Assembly (NCBI RefSeq): GCF_024714475.1
Contig: NZ_JAMZMI010000001.1
Span: forward strand, 744,001 to 808,000
DNA from: Marinoscillum sp. MHG1-6
Lineage (GTDB): Bacteria > Bacteroidota > Bacteroidia > Cytophagales > Cyclobacteriaceae
DNA: 64,000 nt
Reading direction: 5' to 3'
Part shown: positions 40,645 through 49,768 of the stretch, piece by piece
Position numbering within the stretch: the first letter of the stretch is position 1
How the letters are laid out: every line of letters begins with the position of its first letter
Notes under the pieces: model-generated
What the model was told of the DNA's origin: nothing
The model's database searches: none
The model's input: the letters and a program-made list of their open reading frames with translations, nothing else
Position numbers and translations under genes: made by a program

Positions 40645-42819
40645 ATGAGTAAAAAAAGAAAGAAAAAAGGATTAAAGAAGTCACCGAATACGTCTAAAAT
40701 CAAAGAACTCAAAAGCGATCTACGAGAGACTTTTGCATTCAACCTGGGTCAGAGCTTCACTTACCGTCAGCTCATCAAAAAACTCAACCTTAGGGACAAG
40801 GCATCGAAGGAATCATTGAAGGATCTGCTTTTTAGCCTCGAGCGTAACGATCAGATTTCAAGAACCTCAGACGGTCGATTTACCAGTACGATGGAAGCTG
40901 AAACCTTTGAGGGAGTGGTGGATCATGTGAACCCTCGCTTCGCATATATCGTGGTTCCCGGTCAGGAACAGGATATCTATGTAAAGTCTAATGATCTCAA
41001 ATTTGCGATTGATGGGGATACCGTTAAGGTACAGGTGACTACCCCTGCAAGCCACGGATTTAAGCCCGAAGGCAGGGTGACGGAAATCGTGAAACGCGCT
41101 AGAGAAGAATTTGTCGGAAGGATAGAGATTTCACCTAAGTTCTCTTTTGTTGTACCCGACAATCGAAATGTTCATTTTGACATATTTGTGTACCCCGAAA
41201 AAATAGGGGGTGCCAAAGTCAATGACAAGGTCGTGGTGAAGATTGACAATTGGCACGACGCTAAGAATAGAAGCCCGTTAGGGCATGTGACCGCAGTGCT
41301 GGGACAGGCAGGAGAAAATGAAGCTGAGATACACTCAATCATGGCCGAATTTGGTTTGCCCTTCAAATTCCCGGAACATGTTGAGCAGGCAGCTGCAGCG
41401 ATACCAACCGAAATTACCGAAAAAGACCTTGAGAAAAGAAGGGACTTCCGGTCTGTGACTACTTTCACAGTCGACCCTGAGGACGCAAAGGATTTCGATG
41501 ATGCGTTATCAATTGAACATTTGGATAATGGAGACTTTGAAATAGGGGTACACATCGCTGACGTATCTCATTATGTGAAAGAAAAGTCAATACTTGAAGC
41601 AGAGGCGCTGCAACGAGCTACATCGGTCTATTTAGTTGATCGTACTATTCCGATGCTCCCAGAGAAGTTGTCAAATGGACTTTGTTCCCTTAGACCCAAT
41701 GAAGAAAAACTGACTTTCGCTGCGGTGTTCAAGGTGGACAAGGAAGGTAAAGTGAAAGGAAAATGGTTCGGGCGTAGCATCATTCTTTCTGATCGTCGCT
41801 TTACCTACGAAGAGGCACAAGAACGCATTGAAACAGGTGAAGGGGATCATGCGGAAGACCTACAAATCCTGAATGATTTGGCGAAGAAATTTAGAGGTAA
41901 GCGTTTCAAACAGGGTGCGGTGAACTTCGAGACGACAGAAGTCAAATTCAAATTGGATGAAAAGGGAAAACCATTGGAGGTAGTTCCGAAAATCCGAAAG
42001 GATGCCCACAAAATGATTGAAGAGTGGATGCTTCTTGCCAATCGAGAAGTGGCTACACATATCTTTAAATGGGGCAAGCAAGCCACCAAGGAAACACCGA
42101 ATACCTTCGTATATCGTACTCACGATGATCCGGACCCGGAGAAGTTGGATAACTTCTCGAAGTTTGCCGCCCGGTTTGGACATAAGATGAAACTGGATGG
42201 TAATGTGTCCGGCAGTCTTAATAAACTCATGGAAGACATCGAAGGCAAACCGGAACAAAATGTGCTGGAATCTCTAGCCATTCGTGCGATGGCGAAAGCA
42301 AAATATACCACTCAGCCACTTGGACATTTTGGGTTGGCGTTCGACCATTATACTCATTTTACCTCTCCGATTAGACGTTACCCGGATGTAATGGTTCATA
42401 GGCTGTTATGGCATTATCTGGAAGGTGGTAAATCTCCTGAAGTGGACGAATATGAGAAAAAATGTATTCACTCATCCGAGCGTGAGAAAAATGCCGCCGA
42501 TGCGGAACGCGCCTCAATCAAGTACAAGCAGGTTGAATTTATGCAAAGCATGCTTGGACAGGACTTTGACGGGATTGTCAGCGGGGTCACAGAGTGGGGT
42601 ATTTACGTAGAGATCATCGAGACCAAATGCGAAGGGATGATCCGCATGGCTGACATGGATGATGACTTCTATGAATTTGACGAGAAAAATTTCCGTGTGA
42701 TTGGGAGGCGCAATAAACGCATCATAACGCTTGGGGATAAGTTGACGGTCAAGGTGGTCAAAACAGACATTGACCGCAGAACGATCGATTTGTTTTTGGT
42801 GGATGAGAAGGAAGCCTAA
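40645..42819 (+). CDS. rnr: Ribonuclease R
   Basis: A 724-residue 3'-5' exoribonuclease that degrades structured RNA. A basic N-terminus (KKRKKKGLKKSPNTSK) and winged-helix-like segment lead to cold-shock/OB domains (about 80-220). The RNB catalytic domain follows, with TFTVDPEDAKDFDDALSIEH carrying the four Asp that bind magnesium, VGVHIADVSHYV-type sequence and RPNEEKLTFAAVF. A C-terminal S1 domain contains GIVSGVTEWGIYVEIIETKC. The HYTHFTSPIRRYPDVMVHR signature is present. It is the last gene of the lipB run, six bases after the exonuclease gene. A REP-like repeat follows the stop. Confidence 0.94.
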   Translation: MSKKRKKKGLKKSPNTSKIKELKSDLRETFAFNLGQSFTYRQLIKKLNLRDKASKESLKDLLFSLERNDQISRTSDGRFTSTMEAETFEGVVDHVNPRFAYIVVPGQEQDIYVKSNDLKFAIDGDTVKVQVTTPASHGFKPEGRVTEIVKRAREEFVGRIEISPKFSFVVPDNRNVHFDIFVYPEKIGGAKVNDKVVVKIDNWHDAKNRSPLGHVTAVLGQAGENEAEIHSIMAEFGLPFKFPEHVEQAAAAIPTEITEKDLEKRRDFRSVTTFTVDPEDAKDFDDALSIEHLDNGDFEIGVHIADVSHYVKEKSILEAEALQRATSVYLVDRTIPMLPEKLSNGLCSLRPNEEKLTFAAVFKVDKEGKVKGKWFGRSIILSDRRFTYEEAQERIETGEGDHAEDLQILNDLAKKFRGKRFKQGAVNFETTEVKFKLDEKGKPLEVVPKIRKDAHKMIEEWMLLANREVATHIFKWGKQATKETPNTFVYRTHDDPDPEKLDNFSKFAARFGHKMKLDGNVSGSLNKLMEDIEGKPEQNVLESLAIRAMAKAKYTTQPLGHFGLAFDHYTHFTSPIRRYPDVMVHRLLWHYLEGGKSPEVDEYEKKCIHSSEREKNAADAERASIKYKQVEFMQSMLGQDFDGIVSGVTEWGIYVEIIETKCEGMIRMADMDDDFYEFDEKNFRVIGRRNKRIITLGDKLTVKVVKTDIDRRTIDLFLVDEKEA

Positions 42820-42875
42820 AGAATTTCTTCCAGGGAGGGTTGAACCTCACTCTAAGTCCTACGATTAGGATGAAC

Positions 42876-42960
42876 GATTGCTTCACTTCGTTCGCAATGA
42901 AACTTGATATTGAACGGTCATTGCGAATGAACGATTTGGAATTAAGTTGATAAAGCAATC
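42876..42960. repeat. REP-like imperfect inverted repeat
   Basis: An 85-bp element between the convergent rnr and kbl genes. TTCGTTCGCAATGA is mirrored by TCATTGCGAATGAA (one mismatch in 14), and the outer ends GATTGCTT and AAAGCAATC also pair. The unit 'cattgcgaacgaagtgaagcaatc' is, as I recall, a widespread type of intergenic repeat in several bacterial genomes. It may have come from a small palindromic mobile sequence and may act as a terminator or mRNA stabiliser for both genes. No other copy was noticed in this window. Confidence 0.65.
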
Positions 42961-42997
42961 TGTCGCTTGCAGGATTTTGTTATTAAATCCCCTTGTC

Positions 42998-44185
42998 TCA
43001 AATCACCCCCAATTCTTTTCCAACTTCCGAGAAAGCAGCAATCGCTTTGTCGAGATGTGATTTGTCATGAACCGCTGAGACCTGTACCCTGATTCTGGCC
43101 TGCCCTTTAGGAACTACTGGAAAATAGAAGCCAATCACATAGATGCCTTTATCCAATAGCCTCGAAGCCATTTCTTGGGACTTTTTCGCTTCATAAAGCA
43201 TAATAGGCACAATTGGGTGCTCTCCGGGTTTGATATCAAAGCCTGCTTTGGTCATTTCCTGACGAAAATATTTTGTGTTCGCCTCGAGCTTATCTCTTAA
43301 TTCAGTGGTTTCACTTAGCATGTCAATGACTGCTATTGAAGCGCCAACGATAGAAGGCGCCAGGGTATTCGAAAACAGGTAAGGTCTTGAGCGTTGTCTT
43401 AGTATCTCAATAATCTCCTTTTTACCGGAAGTAAAGCCTCCGGATGCCCCTCCCAAAGCTTTCCCGAGTGTGCCTGTAATGATGTCCACACGATCAGCAC
43501 AATTCCGATATTCGGGTACGCCTCGACCGGTTTTACCAATAAAGCCCATCGCGTGGCATTCATCAGTCATCACTAACGCATCATATTTCTCAGCCAGATC
43601 ACATATTTTATCCATTTGAGCAATGGTTCCATCCATTGAGAACACCCCATCCGTAACAATGATTTTACACTTTGCATCCTTGGCTTCGATCAGTTGAGCT
43701 TCTAAATCTGCCATATCATTATTTTGATAACGATACCGCTGGGCTTTACATAGCCGTACACCGTCTATGATAGAGGCGTGATTGAGCGAATCGGATATGA
43801 TTGCGTCATCCGGTCCAAAAAGTGGTTCGAAAACTCCACCATTCGCATCAAAAGCAGCAGCATAAAGAATGGTGTCCTCTGTCCCCAGAAACGCGGAGAT
43901 TCTTTGTTCCAGCTCCTTATGAATATCCTGCGTTCCACAGATGAATCTTACTGAGGACATCCCATATCCGTGCGTATCAATGGCTTTTTTAGCAGCTTCG
44001 ATCACTTTGGGATGGGAGGAAAGCCCCAGGTAGTTATTCGCACAGAAGTTAATGACCTGCGAACCATCCTGAAGGGATATGTCAGCTTCCTGTGGTGAGG
44101 CAATCACACGTTCTTGTTTATATAATCCGGCGGACTTGATATCCTCAAGTTCTTTTTGGAGTTTTAATTTTAAAGAGGTGTACAT
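42998..44185 (-). CDS. kbl: Glycine C-acetyltransferase (2-amino-3-ketobutyrate CoA ligase)
   Basis: A 395-residue PLP enzyme of the alpha-oxoamine synthase family. Signatures are [73 protein letters not shown] and the PLP-lysine motif [15 protein letters not shown]. It converts 2-amino-3-oxobutyrate and CoA to glycine and acetyl-CoA, the second step of threonine breakdown. The threonine dehydrogenase gene is divergently placed 202 bases away, which supports this function over other family members such as 8-amino-7-oxononanoate synthase. A -7-like TACATTCG lies upstream. Confidence 0.93.
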   Translation of the reverse strand: MYTSLKLKLQKELEDIKSAGLYKQERVIASPQEADISLQDGSQVINFCANNYLGLSSHPKVIEAAKKAIDTHGYGMSSVRFICGTQDIHKELEQRISAFLGTEDTILYAAAFDANGGVFEPLFGPDDAIISDSLNHASIIDGVRLCKAQRYRYQNNDMADLEAQLIEAKDAKCKIIVTDGVFSMDGTIAQMDKICDLAEKYDALVMTDECHAMGFIGKTGRGVPEYRNCADRVDIITGTLGKALGGASGGFTSGKKEIIEILRQRSRPYLFSNTLAPSIVGASIAVIDMLSETTELRDKLEANTKYFRQEMTKAGFDIKPGEHPIVPIMLYEAKKSQEMASRLLDKGIYVIGFYFPVVPKGQARIRVQVSAVHDKSHLDKAIAAFSEVGKELGVI

Positions 44186-44220
44186 GATGCTGTTGTTTTC
44201 TTATGGCTCATCAATGCTTA

Positions 44221-44228
44221 CGAATGTA
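44221..44228 (-). promoter_or_regulatory. Possible -7 element TACATTCG of kbl
   Basis: On the minus strand TACATTCG differs from TAnnTTTG by one base. The surrounding ATTACATTCGTA also occurs in front of the pectate lyase gene. It lies 36 bases before the kbl ATG. Confidence 0.35.
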
Positions 44229-44387
44229 ATAGATGCGGTGTTGATTTCCGCTTACTAGTTGACCGATGAACAATAGGACATTTTTAGCGGTTGAAGAAGC
44301 AAGTGAAGGTGAGCATTATTTGATGAGCGGCACCAGTTTAATCAATTCGAAAATTGAACTTTGCCTTGAGTAAAACAAGGATTCGCC

Positions 44388-45338
44388 ATGGACAAAATTT
44401 TGATCATTGGTGCTTGCGGGCAACTTGGGACAGAATTGACATTGAAACTCAGAGCAATGAAGGGGAGGGATAGTGTCGTGGCCACTGACCTTCAGAATGA
44501 ACCCCCAAAAATTGTTGGGGACGGCCCCTATGAACCTCTCAATATTCTTGATTCGGATCGATTTCATGAAATTTTGTCTACCCATGACATCAAAGAGGTC
44601 TATCATCTTGCTGCGATCTTATCAGCAAAGGGCGAGGACAATCCGAAATTTGCCTGGAAGCTAAACATGGAAAGCCTGCTTACCGTATTGGAGGCCGGTA
44701 GGAATAAGGTGAAAAAGATCTACTGGCCGAGTTCTATCGCTGTCTTTGGTAAGGACACTCCCAAGGAAAATGTTCCTCAAAAAACGATTATGAACCCTGA
44801 TACCGTCTATGGCATTAGTAAACTGGCAGGTGAACGGTGGTGTGAATATTATTTTCAGAAATATGGAGTCGATGTAAGGAGTCTACGTTACCCCGGATTG
44901 ATTGGCTATAAAGCCATGCCCGGTGGAGGAACTACTGACTACGCAGTTCATGTTTTTCATAAAGCTATCGCGAGAGAAAGCTACGAGTGCTTTATTGAGG
45001 AAGGTACCGTGCTTCCAATGATGTACATGGAGGATGCGGTACGGGCGACCATCGAGCTGATGGAGGCACCTATTGATCAGGTTAAGGTCAGAAGCTCTTA
45101 TAACCTGGCCGCCATGAGTTTTTCACCGATGTCCATCACCACAGAAATTCGAAAGCATTACCCGGATTTTAAAATCACGTTCGTACCTGATTACCGACAA
45201 AAAATTGCGAATAGCTGGCCTGCAAGTATTGATGACTCAGAAGCCAGAGCCGATTGGGGTTGGAGGCATGAATATGGATTGCCTGAATTAGTGGAAACGA
45301 TGATTGGTCACCTGAAGGACACCATTGTAGTAAGCTAA
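44388..45338 (+). CDS. tdh: SDR-type L-threonine 3-dehydrogenase
   Basis: A 316-residue extended short-chain dehydrogenase. The NAD-binding motif is ILIIGACGQLGTELTLKLRA (GxxGxxG) at the N-terminus. VYHLAAILSAKGEDNPKFAW, WPSSIAVFGKDTPKENVPQ and the catalytic YGISKLAGERWCEYYFQKYG (Tyr-x3-Lys, about residue 142) follow. The segment LRYPGLIGYKAMPGGGTTDY is characteristic of SDR-type threonine dehydrogenases, unlike the zinc alcohol-dehydrogenase-type Tdh of Escherichia coli. It oxidises threonine to 2-amino-3-oxobutyrate, the substrate of the divergently encoded Kbl. Confidence 0.88.
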   Translation: MDKILIIGACGQLGTELTLKLRAMKGRDSVVATDLQNEPPKIVGDGPYEPLNILDSDRFHEILSTHDIKEVYHLAAILSAKGEDNPKFAWKLNMESLLTVLEAGRNKVKKIYWPSSIAVFGKDTPKENVPQKTIMNPDTVYGISKLAGERWCEYYFQKYGVDVRSLRYPGLIGYKAMPGGGTTDYAVHVFHKAIARESYECFIEEGTVLPMMYMEDAVRATIELMEAPIDQVKVRSSYNLAAMSFSPMSITTEIRKHYPDFKITFVPDYRQKIANSWPASIDDSEARADWGWRHEYGLPELVETMIGHLKDTIVVS

Positions 45339-45353
45339 ATGGTTGACTTTAAA

Positions 45354-45794
45354 TCAATGCTCATCCGGATCTTCAACAAGAATGCGATGAGGCTGACCTG
45401 TTTCGTGAACGCGGAAGACTACCATTTTTGCTCCTTCGTCCAAAGCCGTAAAGCCATGAACTCTTTTTAGAGGGATTTTCCCGGCGTAGCCCGCTTTGAC
45501 AATCATTTTATTATCCCCTTCAAGAAAGACCTCACCTGATCCCTCAAGGATATAGGCGTATTCAACTCCCGGATGATAATGAACAGGTAAAGCCATGTGT
45601 TTAGGAACTTCGACGTAGCTGACAATCACCTCAATCCCTTCGGCCATTTCAAGAGAATCCTGTAGCAGGTTCAATAATTTCAGTTGCTCAATTGGTACAT
45701 TGGTTGAGGTGGACTGCTCCGAAGTCGTTTCTGTCTTACTAGTGCAAGACAAAAGGAATAATATTGAGATAAAGGCAAGAAATGAGGTTTTCAT
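45354..45794 (-). CDS. Cupin-domain lipoprotein
   Basis: A 146-residue lipoprotein: lipidated Cys17 in ILFLLSC, then a Ser/Thr-rich spacer (TSKTETTSEQSTSTNVP). A single cupin barrel (about 55-135) has the metal-binding HYHPGVEYAYILEGSGEVFL (His-x-His and Glu) and the second motif VHGFTALDEGAKMVVFRVHE. Exported single-cupin lipoproteins of this sort are common in Bacteroidota; the ligand or reaction is unknown. Convergent to the threonine dehydrogenase gene with a 15-base gap. Confidence 0.8.
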   Translation of the reverse strand: MKTSFLAFISILFLLSCTSKTETTSEQSTSTNVPIEQLKLLNLLQDSLEMAEGIEVIVSYVEVPKHMALPVHYHPGVEYAYILEGSGEVFLEGDNKMIVKAGYAGKIPLKRVHGFTALDEGAKMVVFRVHETGQPHRILVEDPDEH

Positions 45795-45900
45795 GATTGC
45801 TAAGTGTTAGGCAAGGTTGACCCAAATTGCGTACTTAAATTAAAGGGTTTAGGCGGTTAAAACAATCTTCTTAGGAAGCGGAATAGTCATTCCATAAAAT

Positions 45901-45926
45901 TTAAGAGGCCACAAGTGGCCTCTTAA
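45901..45926 (-). terminator. Intrinsic terminator after the pectate lyase gene
   Basis: TTAAGAGGCCAC and GTGGCCTCTTAA pair around a tiny AA turn (in practice a 10-bp stem with a CAAG-type loop). On the minus strand it is followed by an A/T-rich TTTTAT stretch. Confidence 0.65.
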
Positions 45927-45943
45927 AATCATTACATCAATGT

Positions 45944-48358
45944 TTATTTTTTCAAAATCATTTTTTGAATAGAGCCTGATGAGGTCATAATTTTTACCAG
46001 GTAGCTTCCTCTGTTAAGAAAGTCAACATCAATAAGATTAACACCTTCATATCTGCAAATCAAACGTCCGGTAAGGCTATATATCTCAATATTGTCGATC
46101 CTATCAGTCACCTGAATATTTAAGAATGATTCCACGGGATTTGGATAGATGATGAGTTCCATTGATGATGGTTTGGTGCCTGTAATGGTGCCTGTGGTAT
46201 CAGCTGAATTCCCTCCATCGATAGTTTCTCCTGTAGTATCACCTTCTGTTCCACCCCCACTTCCTTCTGTTTCTGAGCTTTCTCCACTCGTTGAGCTGCT
46301 ATAAGTAATACTGATAAGATAGAGGTTAGCGACATCCACCTTGGTGATTTGGTGACTTCCGCTTGCAAGCGTCAAGGTAAGTATCCCATTGGTTATCGGT
46401 TGACTGACGCCATCAATTTTTATGTTTCCGGAAAATCCTTCATTAAAGACAAGGGTGAGCTCGCCTTCTTCGGTAGTGGTGAAATCCACTGTGGTGCTAG
46501 ACTCAATTTTAAGGCATTGGGTTAAAGTAAGGTTTCCATAGGTTACTGTTCCTTTGGCATCAGAAAGATTTCCTGTAATGCTAAAATATTCACTGGAAAG
46601 ACCGGAAATGGTAAAATTATGGACGATGTCACCAGTGATTTCACTACCACTACCTCCACCAGAACTCCCTCCGGATTCTCCGCCGTCAGAAGCACCCGGA
46701 TCTCCACCACTGCTATTACCTGTTCCATCCCCATCTCCTTGAATAGAAACCAAACTTGTTTGATAGCTGGACAATGCGTTTTTTAATGCACTGTTCACAT
46801 CGTATGAAGCATCGTCCACGGCGTTATTAAAGGTCCAGTCAAAGTCTCCTCCCCGGACACGCCCTGAATAGAAAATCACCTCGTCACGAGCTTGCTCAGG
46901 GCTATCAGCAGTATAGCTGTACATAATACTGCCATTTGTGTCGAAGTTGTTGTAGGTATTACTGCCATACGCTGAGGTGATGGAACTAGAGAGTGTCTCA
47001 TTGCGCGTTGAAGTGACATAGGCATCAAACTCAACTGTGGCGTTGGGGTAGTCGGTGTCACCGTATGCCACGAATCGGCGCTGACCGGTCATAAAGTTGT
47101 TATAGGCTTTAATGGTTCCTCCATCTTCTTTCGAGAAGGTGGGCATGTCGGTGTAATCATTGGCTCCTGTACCTTCGTCATAAACATCCGAGCCTTGCAT
47201 TGACGTTAACATCGGATATCTGCAATTTCTAAAATAGTTGCCTTCTACAAATACAGATGATCCTTCTGTTGAGCCGATTCCATATTTGGCGTTACCATCA
47301 TAATAGTTGTTATAGACATGAGCGGAGTAAAAGCGCACTCTTGGGTGTCTGGAATCTGAGTGATCGTACCAATTGTGATGATAGGTTATATATAGACCTG
47401 AGGTAGTCCCCTCGCTTAGCCCTAAAAGATTAGATTTTCCTGTGTCCCAGAAGTGGTTGTATGAAAACGTAACGTAAGTAGATTTTTTACAATCCAACGC
47501 ACCATCCCCTTTGGCCTGGTCCGCATCACCACCTGCGTCACCATAGAAAAAATCGTTGTGATGAACCCAGATATAGTCATTGTTTTGCTGGAGTCCTATG
47601 TTGTCGCCTTCCCCACTGTTACAGTTCATGGTGGCAAGATTGCGTACTTCGATATTCGTTGCATTTTTGATTCTGATGCCCCAGCCATCGGCTACAGCAT
47701 CATCACCAATGCCCTCAAGGGTTATGTAACTTGAAGGGTTGTTTCCATTTTCAACCACTACATCTCCATTGAGCATGTAGGAGAGATCAGTGATCTGTCC
47801 AACTAATCGTATAATTAGGGGTCGATTGTCCTTCCCTTTCTTAAATCCATCCAGAATGGTTTGTAATCCGATACAGGGGTTGGTCGTAGCACCGGTAACA
47901 TCCATAGAAATGATATTTTTGGTGTTTTCAGTAATGTAAAGTACAACAGCTCCACTTTTAGGAGTGCCATCGGCTTTGTAAGCGCCAGGAACGCGACCAT
48001 TACTAAAGGAAAAGCCGGTTCGGTCATGAGCCGTTACCGTAAGGTTATCAGTTTCAGTTGGACTGCCCTCAATACCAGAAGTAACAGCGGCCACCTTGAT
48101 GGTATATCTTCCGGCTTTTAGTCCGGGGATATCGGCTCGAAAATAAGAGCCATAGCTGCGAATAAGCTGATCATCGATTTGCTTATCGGTGACCCCTTCT
48201 CCGCTATAATATACATTGTAGGTATCAGCATTTTCTATCGGCACCCACTTGACGAAGGCGGATTCAATCCACCCCTGAGCCTCGGTAAAAGCAATCGATT
48301 GCGCATAAGAAGGAAAAAAAATGCAGACAAGAAGTAGAATACATAAAGAATGTTTCAT
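45944..48358 (-). CDS. Secreted pectate lyase (PL1) with T9SS sorting domain
   Basis: An 804-residue exported enzyme. A signal peptide (LCILLLVCIFFPSYAQ) is followed by a fibronectin-III-like domain (about 22-105) and a right-handed beta-helix pectate lyase domain (about 110-555). The latter has the PL1 signature DHSDSRHPRVRF (337-340 RHPR) and calcium-site acidic residues in GDADQAKGDGALDCKK. A Gly/Ser-rich linker (about 555-585) leads to a beta-sandwich, CBM-like domain (about 585-690). A second low-complexity linker precedes the C-terminal sorting domain (MELIIYPNPVESFLNIQVTD to KMILKK) that directs type IX secretion. It cuts demethylated homogalacturonan by beta-elimination, complementing the pectin methylesterase at 49769. 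Confidence 0.92.
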   Translation of the reverse strand: MKHSLCILLLVCIFFPSYAQSIAFTEAQGWIESAFVKWVPIENADTYNVYYSGEGVTDKQIDDQLIRSYGSYFRADIPGLKAGRYTIKVAAVTSGIEGSPTETDNLTVTAHDRTGFSFSNGRVPGAYKADGTPKSGAVVLYITENTKNIISMDVTGATTNPCIGLQTILDGFKKGKDNRPLIIRLVGQITDLSYMLNGDVVVENGNNPSSYITLEGIGDDAVADGWGIRIKNATNIEVRNLATMNCNSGEGDNIGLQQNNDYIWVHHNDFFYGDAGGDADQAKGDGALDCKKSTYVTFSYNHFWDTGKSNLLGLSEGTTSGLYITYHHNWYDHSDSRHPRVRFYSAHVYNNYYDGNAKYGIGSTEGSSVFVEGNYFRNCRYPMLTSMQGSDVYDEGTGANDYTDMPTFSKEDGGTIKAYNNFMTGQRRFVAYGDTDYPNATVEFDAYVTSTRNETLSSSITSAYGSNTYNNFDTNGSIMYSYTADSPEQARDEVIFYSGRVRGGDFDWTFNNAVDDASYDVNSALKNALSSYQTSLVSIQGDGDGTGNSSGGDPGASDGGESGGSSGGGSGSEITGDIVHNFTISGLSSEYFSITGNLSDAKGTVTYGNLTLTQCLKIESSTTVDFTTTEEGELTLVFNEGFSGNIKIDGVSQPITNGILTLTLASGSHQITKVDVANLYLISITYSSSTSGESSETEGSGGGTEGDTTGETIDGGNSADTTGTITGTKPSSMELIIYPNPVESFLNIQVTDRIDNIEIYSLTGRLICRYEGVNLIDVDFLNRGSYLVKIMTSSGSIQKMILKK

Positions 48359-48402
48359 GTGAAGTTTGGCGAAGGGTTATAATAGATGTCATTTAAATTC
48401 TA

Positions 48403-48410
48403 CGAATGTA
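48403..48410 (-). promoter_or_regulatory. Possible -7 element TACATTCG of the pectate lyase gene
   Basis: On the minus strand TACATTCG lies 45 bases before the ATG, in the same 11-base context (TTACATTCGTA) as upstream of kbl. It has one mismatch to TAnnTTTG. Confidence 0.35.
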
Positions 48411-48543
48411 ATTCTTTAGAACGATAAAATCATCAGTCAGTTGGTTGAATTTTAGGCAGTTAGATCAGCTGCGTTTTGACATCACGACCAGCGAGAGGTA
48501 GGGTCTTTGATCATTATCCCGTTTTAGTTAAAAGAATAATAGA

Positions 48544-49692
48544 ATGGGGAAAACGCATTATTTATCGCTTGCATACCTGATCCTGAGTTTATGTTCCTGT
48601 GAAGAACTCGGATCATTAAATTTGGAGGATAACTCAATGGAGTTGGGTATAGACTCAGATACCACACAGTTAGATGGATGGCAACTTTCACTGTCAATGT
48701 TCGACTATGAAGGGCAGCAGGTACCAGCCTACATCACCAAGGATAATACTTCCGGAAATGTGGTTACCAATGAGGGTGCTATGCTTGGCAGGGTGCTTTT
48801 TTATGATAAGAATCTGTCTTCTGACCGAACGATCGCATGTGCTTCATGCCATGAACAATCCAAAGGGTTTGGGGATGATCAGGTGCAAAGTCAAGGAGTG
48901 AATGGACTGACCGGGCGTCACTCCATGCGGCTGATTAATTCAAGGTTTAGCAATGAAGTCAAATTCTTCTGGGATGAACGGGCAGCATCTTTGGAGGATC
49001 AAACCACCAAACCCATCCAGGATCATTCGGAAATGGGATTTAGTGGTACTAATGGCGACCCCGGTTTTGGGGACCTGATTGAGCGGTTGGATTCTGTGGA
49101 ATTCTATGGGGCATTATTTACCCAGGCTTTTGGTGATACTGAGATCACTGAAGAAAAGATTCAGGATGCATTGGCTCAATTTATTCGAAGCATTCAGTCT
49201 TTCGACAGCAAATATGATCAGGGGATGGAACGGGTAGATGATGAGAGGATGGCCTTTCCAAATTACAGTCCATTGGAAAATGATGGCAAGCGCCTATTCA
49301 TGATGCCACCTCCCCAGGGAGGGGCAGGTTGTGCTGGATGTCACCGACCACCTGAATTTGATATTGATCCATTGACAGGAAACAATGGCATCATCACATC
49401 GCTTACAAAGGATCAGGATATCACAAATACTCGGGCGCCATCGCTTCGGGGGTTATTTGATGATACAGGCAAATTACTTGGTCCGCTAATGCACGATGGC
49501 AGCAAGAAATCGCTGGAGGAGGTTGTCGCTCATTATAATAATATTCCGCAGGGCGTTGAGGGTATTGATCGTCGTTTGGATGGTCAGCAACTGAACCTGA
49601 CAGATGAAGAAGTCACAGCGCTGGTGGCTTTTATAAAAACCTTATCGGGCTCAAAAGTACTTACAGATGAAAGGTGGTCTGATCCTTTCTAA
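48544..49692 (+). CDS. Di-haem cytochrome c peroxidase lipoprotein
   Basis: A 382-residue MauG/CCP-type protein. The N-terminus is a lipoprotein signal (LILSLCSC, probably Cys19) with an acidic spacer. Two c-type haem sites are present: CASCHEQ (about residue 98) and CAGCHRP (about 262). Flanking CCP signatures are LGRVLFYDKNLSSDRTIACA, KGFGDDQVQSQGVNGLTGRH, FWDERAASLEDQTTKPIQDH and APSLRGLFDDTGKLLGPLMH, the last with a candidate axial Met. The protein reduces hydrogen peroxide with electrons from a small cytochrome, or could oxidise another substrate. It is transcribed opposite to the pectin enzyme genes on both sides and has its own terminator. Confidence 0.9.
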   Translation: MGKTHYLSLAYLILSLCSCEELGSLNLEDNSMELGIDSDTTQLDGWQLSLSMFDYEGQQVPAYITKDNTSGNVVTNEGAMLGRVLFYDKNLSSDRTIACASCHEQSKGFGDDQVQSQGVNGLTGRHSMRLINSRFSNEVKFFWDERAASLEDQTTKPIQDHSEMGFSGTNGDPGFGDLIERLDSVEFYGALFTQAFGDTEITEEKIQDALAQFIRSIQSFDSKYDQGMERVDDERMAFPNYSPLENDGKRLFMMPPPQGGAGCAGCHRPPEFDIDPLTGNNGIITSLTKDQDITNTRAPSLRGLFDDTGKLLGPLMHDGSKKSLEEVVAHYNNIPQGVEGIDRRLDGQQLNLTDEEVTALVAFIKTLSGSKVLTDERWSDPF

Positions 49693-49713
49693 ACTGTAGG
49701 GTTGGTTGAATGT

Positions 49714-49746
49714 AAAAACCCTGAAAGCATGCTTTCAGGGTTTTTT
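49714..49746. terminator. Bidirectional intrinsic terminator
   Basis: AAAAACCCTGAAAG and CTTTCAGGGTTTTT form a 14-bp perfect stem around CATG, flanked by A5 and T6. It serves the cytochrome c peroxidase gene on the plus strand and the pectin methylesterase gene on the minus strand. Confidence 0.88.
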
Positions 49747-49768
49747 ATGGAATCGGATATAGTAAAAT

